Notes: generated from the sequence alone by a model not told the origin. Positions 1 through 6,775 are shown, counted from the stretch's first letter. The stretch is 10,797 bases of DNA from Ruminococcus sp. (GCA_017380355.1 JAFOED010000031.1:1-10797), one strand, 5' to 3'. Translations and numbers: made by a program.

Positions 1-1
1 G

Positions 2-1417
2 TACATCAAAAGCCGTGCGGAGTGGGAGTTTGTGGAGGTTTATACCGACGAAGGTATTTCAGCCTTAAACACCAAAAAACGTGATGGATTTAATCGAATG
101 ATAGCCGATGCTTTAGATGGCAAGATTGACCTGATTGTCACAAAGTCCGTCAGCCGATTTGCCCGCAATACTGTCGATAGCCTGACCACAGTTCGCAAGC
201 TCAAGGACAAGGGTGTGGAAGTCTATTTTGAGAAAGAAAATATCTGGACAATGGACTCAAAAGGTGAGCTTTTAATCACCATTATGTCCTCGCTTGCTCA
301 GGAGGAGAGCCGCTCAATTTCCGAGAATGTCACATGGGGACAGCGTAAGCGTTTTGCTGACGGCAAGGTCAGTATGCCTTACAAGCATTTTCTCGGCTAC
401 AAAAAGGGTGCTGACGGCCTGCCTGAGATTGTCGAGAGCGAAGCCGAAATTGTCCGCAGCATTTACCGGATGTTTATGGAGGGGATGTCCACAAATGCAA
501 TCGCAAAGCACCTGACGGATGTCGGTATTCCCACTCCGTCGAAGAAGGTAAAATGGCAACGTCAGACAGTTGAAAGTATCCTCACCAATGAAAAGTACAA
601 AGGCTCGGCACTTTTGCAGAAGAAATACACCGTAGATTTTCTGCAGAAAAAGATGAAGGTCAACGAGGGCGAGGTCCCTCAGTATTATGTTGAACACAGC
701 CATCCTCCTATCATTGAACCCAAGGAATGGGAACGAGTGCAGCTTGAGTTTAACCGACGCAAGCAGAGCGACAGACGCACCATCTGTAATAGTCCTTTCG
801 CCGGCAAAATCATCTGCGGCGATTGCGGTGAGATTTTCGGCTCAAAGGTGTGGCACTCTAACAGCAAATACCGCCGAACTATTTGGCAATGCAACGCAAA
901 ATTCAAGGGCGACAGCAAATGCAAAACTCCCCATTTTTACGAGGATGACATCAAAGATATGTTTGTGGTAGCTCTGAGCAAACTGATGCAAAACCGAGAA
1001 GCTCTCCTTGAAGACGGCAGGCTGATTTACTCTGAGCTTTCCGACACCGCAGAGCTTGATAAAAAGTGCAACAGACTCCTTGACGAGATTGACGTTACAA
1101 AGGAGCTGATAGCAAAGCTCGTAAAAGAAAACGCTGCGCAGGCTCAAAATCAGGAGGAGTACCTGAAGAAATACGAAAGCCTTGCACAGCGTCATGAGAA
1201 GCTCAAAAGCCGATATGAAATTTTACAGCAACAGCGAGAACGCAGACTATATCAGGCAGACACCCTGAGTGCCTTCCTCTTCGCCCTCAAAGAACTTGAT
1301 ATACTGAACATCAAGTGGTCCCCCACCTTATGGCATACAACAGTAGATAAAGTCATAGTCAACGCAGATGAAAGTATGGTGTTCTGCTTTAAGAATGGGA
1401 GTGAGGTAGAGGTGTAA
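2..1417 (+). CDS. Large serine recombinase (site-specific integrase), 5' end missing
   Basis: Cuts and rejoins DNA through a serine nucleophile to integrate or excise a mobile element. The frame is open to the left edge, so this is a partial gene (471 visible codons). A GTG at 32 lies mid-domain and is not a credible start. The N-terminal part with the catalytic serine lies outside the window. Visible in order: the rest of the resolvase domain, with YTDEGIS and the arginine motif RFARN near visible residue 52; a recombinase domain (about 110-250); a zinc ribbon with cysteines at visible residues 272, 275, 297 and 307; a charged coiled coil (about 345-410); and a short C-terminal tail. This is the usual architecture of clostridial ICE, transposon and prophage integrases, normally about 530-560 aa. 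Such genes usually sit at the end of their element, so an element boundary probably lies just downstream. No terminator is seen after it. Confidence 0.93.
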   Translation, partial: YIKSRAEWEFVEVYTDEGISALNTKKRDGFNRMIADALDGKIDLIVTKSVSRFARNTVDSLTTVRKLKDKGVEVYFEKENIWTMDSKGELLITIMSSLAQEESRSISENVTWGQRKRFADGKVSMPYKHFLGYKKGADGLPEIVESEAEIVRSIYRMFMEGMSTNAIAKHLTDVGIPTPSKKVKWQRQTVESILTNEKYKGSALLQKKYTVDFLQKKMKVNEGEVPQYYVEHSHPPIIEPKEWERVQLEFNRRKQSDRRTICNSPFAGKIICGDCGEIFGSKVWHSNSKYRRTIWQCNAKFKGDSKCKTPHFYEDDIKDMFVVALSKLMQNREALLEDGRLIYSELSDTAELDKKCNRLLDEIDVTKELIAKLVKENAAQAQNQEEYLKKYESLAQRHEKLKSRYEILQQQRERRLYQADTLSAFLFALKELDILNIKWSPTLWHTTVDKVIVNADESMVFCFKNGSEVEV

Positions 1418-1428
1418 AAGATATTAAG

Positions 1429-1486
1429 TTTATATTGATATCATTTTATTTGTTGTGCTATAATCAACTCGATAAACTTGAACTTG
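1429..1486 (+). repeat. 58-bp direct repeat P, copy 1 (promoter-bearing)
   Basis: This segment recurs at 2083-2140 with 55 of 58 positions identical; the differences are A/C, C/T and C/T. It starts 11 bases after the recombinase stop codon and contains a full promoter. The two copies lie 654 bases apart in the same orientation and bracket the 130-aa membrane protein gene and module T1. Confidence 0.9.
1435..1464 (+). promoter_or_regulatory. Promoter of the 130-aa membrane protein gene
   Basis: A -35 box TTGATA (1435-1440), an 18-base spacer and -10 TATAAT (1459-1464) preceded by TG one base upstream (extended -10). Transcription would begin near 1471, giving a leader of about 34 bases before the ATG at 1505. 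The promoter lies wholly inside repeat copy P1. Confidence 0.75.
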
Positions 1487-1504
1487 ATGGAGGAATATAC
1501 AGAG

Positions 1505-1897
1505 ATGAAAAAATATAAGCTTGCGGCGGTACTTATGATTATTCATGGTGGTTTTATGGAACTTGGTGGAATTTTTGCAATGATACCAGCATTGCTTATG
1601 GGAACTGATAAATATGACATAGGTCAATATTTTGAATTCAAACTTCCATATTTTCAAGATAATCTTTATATGATGATGGTTATGGGAGCAATATATGGAG
1701 TGTTTAGACTTATTGGAGCAATAGGGTTGTTGAGAAATAGAATGTGGGGTCTGGCATTATCTGTAATTAATTGTGTGATTACAATTGCTTTAATGATGTT
1801 TTTGTTGCCTGCTGGGATTATGGACGGTGTCCTTGCAGGCAGTGCTTTGATATTAATTCTAATGCAGTATTTTGGAGATAAGAAAATAATAGAATAG
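1505..1897 (+). CDS. Small four-helix membrane protein of unknown function
   Basis: A 130-aa integral membrane protein that I cannot assign to a named family. The start is placed at ATG 1505 because GGAGG at 1489-1493 lies 11 bases upstream. Longer readings from TTG 1478 or ATG 1487 would run through that ribosome binding site. Four hydrophobic segments are apparent, at about residues 5-28, 50-72, 75-98 and 103-122. A polar stretch (GTDKYDIGQYFEFK) lies between the first two and a short charged tail (GDKKIIE) ends the protein. There is no signal peptide distinct from the first helix and no catalytic motif. Its base composition is clearly more AT-rich than the upstream recombinase gene, suggesting a different origin. 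It has its own promoter in repeat P1 and is followed by the T1 terminator module, so it is a single-gene unit. It could be mobile-element cargo or host sequence next to the insertion. Confidence 0.8.
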   Translation: MKKYKLAAVLMIIHGGFMELGGIFAMIPALLMGTDKYDIGQYFEFKLPYFQDNLYMMMVMGAIYGVFRLIGAIGLLRNRMWGLALSVINCVITIALMMFLLPAGIMDGVLAGSALILILMQYFGDKKIIE

Positions 1898-1902
1898 TTC
1901 AA

Positions 1903-2085
1903 CAAATTCCAATTTGCCGAGCTGAAACAAAAATTCAGTCTTTTAACGATTACCCTATAATTTAACGATAGGTTTGGGGATTTTGTCGGCAAAAGCATAA
2001 AAGAGCATAAAAAATCACAGCAAAAAAGCGTTGCGGATGAGGGACACGATACATTTATGTCCTCAAACTGCAACGCTTGTTTTTT
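1903..2085. repeat. Intergenic module T, copy 1
   Basis: A composite element directly after the membrane-protein stop codon, matched part by part at 3484-3659. Parts in order: palindrome CAAATT-CC-AATTTG (1903-1916); TTTAACGAT at 1942-1950 and again at 1961-1969 (19-base period); a 26-base block at 1959-1984 identical to 3533-3558; an A-rich variable stretch; and a hairpin whose left arm (24 bases, 2021-2044) and right arm (15 bases, 2064-2078) are identical to the other copy. The central loop and the linker differ between copies. Confidence 0.85.
2026..2085. terminator. Bidirectional intrinsic terminator in module T1
   Basis: The outer stem AAGCGTTGC (2026-2034) pairs with GCAACGCTT (2070-2078). 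After an internal loop, TGA pairs with TCA and GGACA (2042-2046) with TGTCC (2058-2062) around one bulged G. A T-rich tail follows on the plus strand (2081-2085). A run of six A immediately precedes the stem, so it would also act as a terminator read from the minus strand. It ends transcription of the membrane-protein gene. Confidence 0.75.
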
Positions 2086-2140
2086 ATATTGCTATCATTT
2101 TATTTGTTGTGCTATAATCAACTCGATAAATTTGAATTTG
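2083..2140 (+). repeat. 58-bp direct repeat P, copy 2
   Basis: The second copy of repeat P (first copy 1429-1486) begins in the T tail of the T1 terminator. It carries TTGCTA (2089-2094), an 18-base spacer and an extended -10 TGCTATAAT ending at 2118. It can therefore act as an additional upstream promoter for the fluoride-riboswitch/antiporter unit, or it may be a relic of the duplication. It is followed by a six-codon ATG frame without a ribosome binding site, which I do not call a gene. Confidence 0.88.
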
Positions 2141-2154
2141 TTAAAATGAATCTA

Positions 2155-2183
2155 TTGAAATCTTAGCTCAACTATGATACAAT
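2155..2183 (+). promoter_or_regulatory. Promoter of the fluoride riboswitch/antiporter unit
   Basis: TTGAAA (2155-2160), 17-base spacer, TACAAT (2178-2183). The predicted start site near 2190 coincides with the 5' edge of the riboswitch aptamer, which supports this as the main promoter. Confidence 0.75.
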
Positions 2184-2189
2184 ACACTC

Positions 2190-2256
2190 ATCGGGAATGA
2201 GGCTCTCCCGTGGGTAACCCCTAGAACCGCTTGTTTCAAGCTGATGGCTTCTGCGA
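2190..2256 (+). ncRNA. Fluoride riboswitch (crcB motif) aptamer
   Basis: The segment fits the known fluoride (crcB) aptamer. The first hairpin is CGGGA (2192-2196) with TCCCG (2206-2210), around the conserved loop ATGAGGC. A linker with a small extra GGG-TAA-CCC hairpin (2212-2220) is followed by the conserved AACCGC. The second helix is GCTTG (2229-2233) with CAAGC (2237-2241), then the signature GCTGATGGCTTCTGC. The pseudoknot can form between GAGGCT (2199-2204) and GGCTTC (2246-2251) with two wobble pairs. In this established class, fluoride binding turns on fluoride-tolerance genes, and cation/proton antiporters are among its known targets. That matches the gene downstream. Overlap with the terminator stem indicates a transcriptional ON switch. 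Confidence 0.9.
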
Positions 2257-2283
2257 TTTTACGCAGAAGGTGTCGGCTTTTTT
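2239..2283 (+). terminator. Riboswitch expression-platform terminator
   Basis: A 17-position stem: 2239-2255 pairs with 2262-2278 around the loop ATTTTA, with a single G-G mismatch and a few wobbles, ending in a run of six T (2278-2283). The 5' arm includes the conserved aptamer signature. A fluoride-bound aptamer would therefore sequester this arm and let transcription continue into the antiporter gene. Confidence 0.88.
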
Positions 2284-2302
2284 ATTTTGTCAGGAGGACT
2301 GT

Positions 2303-3481
2303 ATGTTAACAAGTATTGCTCTGATTTTACTTTTCGGGTTGTTGTTCAGCTTTCTTTTCACAAAGATGAAACTTCCGGGGCTTTTAGGTATGATTCTTGT
2401 GGGAATTGTACTCGGTCCTAACGTACTTAATTTGATTGATTCTTCCATTCTTGAGATTTCGGCAGATTTAAGACAGATTGCACTTGTCATAATTCTGACC
2501 CGTGCAGGACTTTCGCTCAACATTAACGACCTGAAGAAAATTGGAAGACCTGCTGTTTTAATGTGTTTTGTACCTGCTATAACGGAAATGTTGGGAACCA
2601 TTATTTTTGCTCCGTTATTGCTTGGGGTTTCAACTCTTGAAGCTGCAGTTATGGGCAGTGTAATTGCCGCTGTTTCTCCTGCGGTTATTGTGCCGAGAAT
2701 GATTAAGCTTATTGATGAAGGCTACGGAAAAGATAAAAGTATTCCTCAGATTATTCTTGCAGGTGCATCGGTTGACGATGTGTTTGTTATTGTTGTGTTT
2801 ACTGTACTTACCGCCTTTGCCTCAACGGGCGAAATATCAGGCACAAGCTTTCTTCAGATACCGTTATCGATTGTTTTAGGGATTCTGCTCGGTGTTATTG
2901 TCGGACTGTGTCTTGTGTTCTTTTTCAGGAAAGTACATATCCGTGATTCCGTTAAGGTGCTGATAATTTTAAGCATTTCTTTCCTGCTTCTGGAGTTTGA
3001 AAACAGACTCGAAGGCGTTGTACCTGTGTCGGGACTTTTAGCAATAATGAGTATGGGAATTACCTTGAATCAGAAGTATGATGTGCTTTCAAAAAGGCTT
3101 TCCGTCAAGTACAACAAGCTGTGGCTTTGCGCAGAGGTTTTCCTTTTTGTGCTTGTGGGAATTGCGGTGGATATAAAGTATGTTTTCGCTGCGGGAGTCG
3201 GTTCAATTCTGTTAGTTGTGGTTGCACTTGTTTTCAGAATGACAGGTGTGTTTTTATCATTGATTAAAACGGACCTTAGCAAAAAAGAACGTATTTTCTG
3301 TATGCTCAGCTACACACCAAAGGCAACAGTTCAGGCAGCAATCGGTACAATGCCCCTTGCTATGGGACTACCTTGCGGGAGCATAGTGCTGACGGTGGCG
3401 GTTATCTCTATTATTTTCACTGCACCTTTCGGAGCAATATGTATAGACAGACTTTATAAAAAGATGCTAACGAAAGAATAA
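2303..3481 (+). CDS. Fluoride-riboswitch-controlled cation/proton antiporter
   Basis: A 392-aa multi-helix inner-membrane transporter of the sodium/proton exchanger superfamily (CPA type). It presumably moves a monovalent cation or protons across the cytoplasmic membrane. The start is ATG 2303, with GGAGG at 2293-2297. An upstream in-frame TTG at 2231 lies inside the riboswitch and is rejected. About 11-13 hydrophobic segments fill the protein. Typical family marks are an early LPGLLGMILVGIVLGP stretch, the acidic pair D158-D159 in GASVDDVF (the ion-binding aspartates) and a late conserved PKATVQAAIG with K340. The riboswitch indicates a role in fluoride tolerance. Antiporters of this type are known riboswitch-associated genes, alongside Fluc/CrcB and CLC-F exporters, neither of which is seen here. 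Its exact substrate cannot be read from sequence. The gene is monocistronic and ends at module T2. Confidence 0.88.
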   Translation: MLTSIALILLFGLLFSFLFTKMKLPGLLGMILVGIVLGPNVLNLIDSSILEISADLRQIALVIILTRAGLSLNINDLKKIGRPAVLMCFVPAITEMLGTIIFAPLLLGVSTLEAAVMGSVIAAVSPAVIVPRMIKLIDEGYGKDKSIPQIILAGASVDDVFVIVVFTVLTAFASTGEISGTSFLQIPLSIVLGILLGVIVGLCLVFFFRKVHIRDSVKVLIILSISFLLLEFENRLEGVVPVSGLLAIMSMGITLNQKYDVLSKRLSVKYNKLWLCAEVFLFVLVGIAVDIKYVFAAGVGSILLVVVALVFRMTGVFLSLIKTDLSKKERIFCMLSYTPKATVQAAIGTMPLAMGLPCGSIVLTVAVISIIFTAPFGAICIDRLYKKMLTKE

Positions 3482-3483
3482 TA

Positions 3484-3659
3484 CAAATTAAAATTTGTCG
3501 ATACCAAATCAACCGTTTAACGATTATCCTACAATTTAACGATAGGTTTGGGGATTTTACCGGCTTCATTACAAAACCACATATTTTTACACAACAAAAA
3601 AGCGTTGCGGATGAGGGAAGATATCAATTTACTCCTTCAAACTGCAACGCTTATTTTTT
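3484..3659. repeat. Intergenic module T, copy 2
   Basis: The second copy of the composite module found at 1903-2085, again starting just after a stop codon. It has the palindrome CAAATT-AA-AATTTG (3484-3497, a different centre from copy 1), TTTAACGAT at 3516-3524 and 3535-3543 (same 19-base period), the identical block 3533-3558, a diverged linker, and the conserved hairpin arms at 3595-3618 and 3638-3652. A further lone TTTAACGAT lies outside the module at 3693-3701. Confidence 0.85.
3600..3659. terminator. Bidirectional intrinsic terminator in module T2
   Basis: The stem AAGCGTTGC (3600-3608) pairs with GCAACGCTT (3644-3652). An inner helix TGAGGGA/TCCTTCA contains one G-T wobble. T-rich DNA follows and A-rich DNA precedes, so it works on either strand. 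It separates the rightward antiporter gene from the leftward tRNA gene. The loop differs completely from the T1 copy although the stem is kept. Confidence 0.75.
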
Positions 3660-3713
3660 ATTTTGGCTTATTTACTTATCTTTTCGCTAAAATTTAACGA
3701 TAAAACGACGAAA

Positions 3714-3743
3714 CCTCTATTGACACGATTGTATCAATAGAGG
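3714..3743 (-). terminator. Terminator of the tRNA-fMet gene
   Basis: A perfect 10-bp inverted repeat, CCTCTATTGA / TCAATAGAGG, around a 10-base centre. It lies 9 bases downstream of the tRNA 3' end on the minus strand and is followed there by a moderately T-rich stretch. Confidence 0.7.
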
Positions 3744-3752
3744 TATCTGATT

Positions 3753-3829
<77 letters not shown>

Positions 3830-3854
3830 ATATATGCTTTTTGTCAGCCCCATT

Positions 3855-3883
3855 ATATTACCACTAAACTTCTCGTTTGTCAA
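3855..3883 (-). promoter_or_regulatory. Promoter of tRNA-fMet
   Basis: Read on the minus strand: consensus TTGACA (plus-strand 3878-3883), 17-base spacer, TAATAT (3855-3860). This gives a start about 20 bases before the mature tRNA 5' end. Confidence 0.75.
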
Positions 3884-3900
3884 GCTTTTGTGATAACTTC

Positions 3901-3914
3901 TGCTCAAATGAGCA
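3901..3914. promoter_or_regulatory. Palindrome between divergent tRNA-fMet and metG promoters
   Basis: A perfect inverted repeat TGCTCA-AA-TGAGCA, lying behind the tRNA -35 box and about 29 bases upstream of the metG -35 box. It has no T run, so it is more like a protein-binding site than a terminator. No regulator is known to me for it. Confidence 0.4.
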
Positions 3915-3942
3915 AAAACACTAGGGATATATAACTATTATA

Positions 3943-3970
3943 TTGCAATTTTTGGCTTTTATGCTATAAT
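3943..3970 (+). promoter_or_regulatory. Promoter of metG
   Basis: TTGCAA (3943-3948), 16-base spacer, TATAAT (3965-3970) with an extended TG (TGCTATAAT). The leader is only about 30 bases, too short for a T-box. Confidence 0.7.
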
Positions 3971-4009
3971 TATTTAGTATGAATAAAATTTATTTAAGGA
4001 GTGACGATT

Positions 4010-5959
4010 ATGTGTGAGAAAAAGCCATTTTATATCACAACACCGATTTACTATCCGTCCGGAAATCCACATATAGGCCACTGCTATACTACAGTAGCCT
4101 GCGATTCTATTGCCAGATACAAGCGAATGCAGGGCTACGACGTAATGTTTCTGACAGGTACTGACGAACACGGCCAGAAAATCGAAGAAAAAGCTAAGGA
4201 TAAGGGCATTACTCCAAAGGCTTACGTCGACGAAATCGTCGAGATTTTCAAGAAGCTGTGGGATTATATGAATATCGACTACGACAGATATATCCGCACA
4301 ACTGATGACTACCACGTCGAGTCTGTACAGAAGATTTTCAAGGCTCTGTATGACAAAGGATACATCTACAAGGGCGAGTATAGTGGCAAGTACTGTACTC
4401 CTTGTGAGAGCTTCTGGACTGACAGCCAGCTCGTAGATGGCAAGTGCCCTGAGTGTGGTCGTGACGTTATCGAAGCAAAGGAAGAATCCTACTTCTTCAG
4501 AATGTCTGATTTTGCTGACAGAATCGAGAAGCTTTTAACTGAAACTGACTTCTTACAGCCAAAGACTCGTGCTGTTGAGCTTGTTAACAACTTTATCAAG
4601 CCAGGTTTAGAAGACTTATGTGTATCCAGAACAAGCTTTACATGGGGCGTTCCTGTTACATTTGATGAGAAGCACGTCGTTTACGTGTGGATTGACGCTC
4701 TTTCAAACTACATCACAGCGTTAGGCTACGAAAACGGCGCGTACGATGATTTTGCTAAGTACTGGCCTGCTGATACACACATGGTAGCTAAGGATATTAT
4801 GCGTTTCCACGCTATTATCTGGCCTGCTATGCTTATGGCACTTGATTTGCCACTTCCTAAGCACTTAGCTGTACACGGCTGGATTACTTTCAACGGTCAG
4901 AAGATGAGCAAATCGCTCGGTAACGTTGTTGATCCATTCGTTTTAGGTGAGCGTTACGGCGCTGATGCTATCCGTTACCACATCTTACGCGAGATGGCTT
5001 TAGGTGCTGACAGCTCATTTAGTAACGAGATTATGATTAACCGCATTAACTCTGACTTAGCAAACGGTCTTGGAAACCTCGTTTCCCGTACTGTTGCTAT
5101 GATTGACAAATATTTCGGCGGTACATTACCAACAGACAGAGAAGCAGGCGACTTCGACGAAGATTTAATTGCGACAGCACTTTCTGTTAAGGGTAATGTC
5201 GACGACTTTATCGACAAAACTCAGATTAACAACGCTCTTGCTGAGATTTTCAAGCTCGTGTCACGTGCTAATAAGTACATCGACGAGACAACACCTTGGG
5301 TACTCGGTAAGGATGAGACAAAGAAAGCTCGTCTTGCTACAGTACTTTACAATCTTTTAGAGAGCATTCGTATTGCTTCAACTTTACTTTCTGCGTTTAT
5401 GCCTACAACAATGCCAAAAGTTTTTGAGCAGATTGGCGCAACAGATTTTGCGACATATGAGAATACAGACAAGTGGAACGTACTTCCACTCGACACAACT
5501 GTTTCTCGTGGCGAGGTTCTTTTCCCTAGAATCGACGTAGATAAAGAAATCGAAGAGCTTAACGCTATCATTCAGAAGAATGTTGAGAAAGCTCAGGCTG
5601 CAGAAAACAAGGAAGATAAGAAAATCGAAGGTCTTGCTCAGATTGGTATTGATGATTTCTGCAAGGTAGAGCTCAGAGTCGCTCAGGTTAAAGAGTGCGA
5701 GAAAGTTAAGAAGTCTAAGAAGCTCTTAAAGCTCACACTTTTAGATGGCGAAGGCGAGCGCACAGTTGCTTCAGGAATCGCACAGTATTACACACCTGAA
5801 GAGATGGTGGGCAAGAAGGTTATCTTAGTTGCTAACCTAAAACCTGTGACACTCTGCAAGGTTGAGAGCCACGGTATGATTTTAGCTGCAACATCTGGTG
5901 ACGACGTAAAGGTTGTTTTCGTTGACGATTCTGTCGAAGTTGGTAGCCGTATCAGTTAA
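4010..5959 (+). CDS. metG: Methionyl-tRNA synthetase
   Basis: Attaches methionine to initiator and elongator tRNA-Met in the cytoplasm using ATP; 649 aa, a full-length class I synthetase. The start is ATG 4010, 8 bases after AAGGAG (3996-4001); the in-frame GTG at 4001 overlaps that ribosome binding site. Seen in order: the HIGH signature at residues 21-24; a zinc knuckle in the connective peptide with cysteines 129, 132, 146 and 149; the KMSKS loop at 298-302; a helical anticodon-binding domain (about 350-510); a lysine/glutamate-rich linker; and a C-terminal tRNA-binding OB-fold (about 545-649, with VELRVAQV), as in bacterial MetRS with a fused dimerising domain. It has its own promoter, a divergent initiator tRNA upstream, a strong terminator downstream, and tatD next, a common Firmicutes neighbour. 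Confidence 0.97.
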   Translation: MCEKKPFYITTPIYYPSGNPHIGHCYTTVACDSIARYKRMQGYDVMFLTGTDEHGQKIEEKAKDKGITPKAYVDEIVEIFKKLWDYMNIDYDRYIRTTDDYHVESVQKIFKALYDKGYIYKGEYSGKYCTPCESFWTDSQLVDGKCPECGRDVIEAKEESYFFRMSDFADRIEKLLTETDFLQPKTRAVELVNNFIKPGLEDLCVSRTSFTWGVPVTFDEKHVVYVWIDALSNYITALGYENGAYDDFAKYWPADTHMVAKDIMRFHAIIWPAMLMALDLPLPKHLAVHGWITFNGQKMSKSLGNVVDPFVLGERYGADAIRYHILREMALGADSSFSNEIMINRINSDLANGLGNLVSRTVAMIDKYFGGTLPTDREAGDFDEDLIATALSVKGNVDDFIDKTQINNALAEIFKLVSRANKYIDETTPWVLGKDETKKARLATVLYNLLESIRIASTLLSAFMPTTMPKVFEQIGATDFATYENTDKWNVLPLDTTVSRGEVLFPRIDVDKEIEELNAIIQKNVEKAQAAENKEDKKIEGLAQIGIDDFCKVELRVAQVKECEKVKKSKKLLKLTLLDGEGERTVASGIAQYYTPEEMVGKKVILVANLKPVTLCKVESHGMILAATSGDDVKVVFVDDSVEVGSRIS

Positions 5960-5972
5960 TAAATTGAGGAAT

Positions 5973-5999
5973 GGGGGACGGGGCACCGTCTCCCTTTTT
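5973..5999 (+). terminator. Terminator after metG
   Basis: A 9-bp GC-rich stem (GGGGGACGG with CCGTCTCCC, one G-T wobble), loop GGCA, then TTTTT. It lies 13 bases after the metG stop and 15 bases before tatD. No separate promoter fits in the short gap, so tatD probably depends on partial read-through. Confidence 0.88.
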
Positions 6000-6013
6000 G
6001 TTTTGGAGATATT

Positions 6014-6775
6014 ATGAACAATATTTTTGATGCACACGCACATTACGATGACGATTGGTTCTCGGACGACAGAGCACAGCTTTTATCGTCTATGCCACAA
6101 AAAGGCGTGTGCGGTATAGTGAACGCTGCGGTTGATTTAAAGACTGCTGAGATTGCTAAAGGTTTTTCGAAAACCTACGATTTTATGTATTTTACTGTCG
6201 GTTTTCATCCTGAAAATCTCGAGAATATGCCCGATAATTACTTAGAAAAAATTGAGGAAATGCTCAAGGACAAAAAGGCGGTAGCTTTAGGTGAAATCGG
6301 ACTCGACTACCACTGGGAAATTGAGCGTGAGCTTCAGCACAGGGTGTTTGAAGAACAGCTCAGTCTTGCAAAACAGCTCGACGTACCCGTTGTAATCCAC
6401 GACAGAGAAGCCCACGGTGATGTGATGGAGTATTTACGAAAATACAAGCCGAAAGGGCTCATGCATTGCTTCTCGGGAAGTGTAGAAATGCTCAAAGAAG
6501 TGCTCAAACTCGGAATGAGTATTTCTCTGGGCGGTACTGTGACGTTTAAAAATGCGAGAGTACCTGTTGAAGTAGCTGATGCTGTCCCGCTTGACAGACT
6601 TTTACTCGAAACAGACGCTCCGTATCTGTCGCCTGTGCCTTTCAGAGGTAAGCGAAACGACAGCTCAAATATCCTTTATACTGCGCAGAAAATCGCAGAA
6701 ATAAAGGGGATAGGAGTGCAACAGCTTTTAGACATAACCTGCGAGAACGCAAAGAATTTATATGGAATCGAATGA
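6014..6775 (+). CDS. TatD-family metal-dependent deoxyribonuclease/hydrolase
   Basis: A TIM-barrel metal-dependent hydrolase of the TatD (YabD/YcfH) family, cytoplasmic. Family members are reported as 3'-5' exonucleases in DNA repair or quality control; the physiological substrate here is not determined. The 253 aa are the normal length. The metal ligands are all present: H8 and H10 (DAHAH), E94 (GEIGLDYH), H129 (VIHDR), H151 (MHCFSG) and D201 (ETDAPYLSP). ATG 6014 follows GGAG at 6005-6008. The gene follows metG, as yabD follows metS in Bacillus, with a terminator in between. Its stop codon overlaps the inverted repeat that controls the next operon. Confidence 0.93.
   Translation: MNNIFDAHAHYDDDWFSDDRAQLLSSMPQKGVCGIVNAAVDLKTAEIAKGFSKTYDFMYFTVGFHPENLENMPDNYLEKIEEMLKDKKAVALGEIGLDYHWEIERELQHRVFEEQLSLAKQLDVPVVIHDREAHGDVMEYLRKYKPKGLMHCFSGSVEMLKEVLKLGMSISLGGTVTFKNARVPVEVADAVPLDRLLLETDAPYLSPVPFRGKRNDSSNILYTAQKIAEIKGIGVQQLLDITCENAKNLYGIE

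Noticed and set aside
32..40. GTG as start of the recombinase gene
   Set aside because: The reading frame is open to the window edge and the residues before it (AEWEFVEVYTDEG) continue the resolvase domain, so the gene begins upstream of the window.
2146..2166. Six-codon leader peptide (MNLLKS) upstream of the riboswitch
   Set aside because: No ribosome binding site, and it overlaps the -35 region of the riboswitch promoter.
2231..2302. N-terminal extension of the antiporter from a TTG codon
   Set aside because: These 24 codons lie inside the fluoride aptamer and terminator hairpin. GGAGG is correctly placed for ATG 2303.
1898..3700. Integron-like attC sites in the T modules
   Set aside because: Some TTTAACG words resemble a core-site half (RYYYAAC), but matching GTTRRRY partners are missing, one copy breaks the consensus, and the nearby recombinase is a serine, not a tyrosine, enzyme.
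3830..4009. T-box or other leader riboswitch for metG
   Set aside because: The transcript leader after the metG promoter is only about 30 bases, with no T-box sequence and no terminator hairpin.
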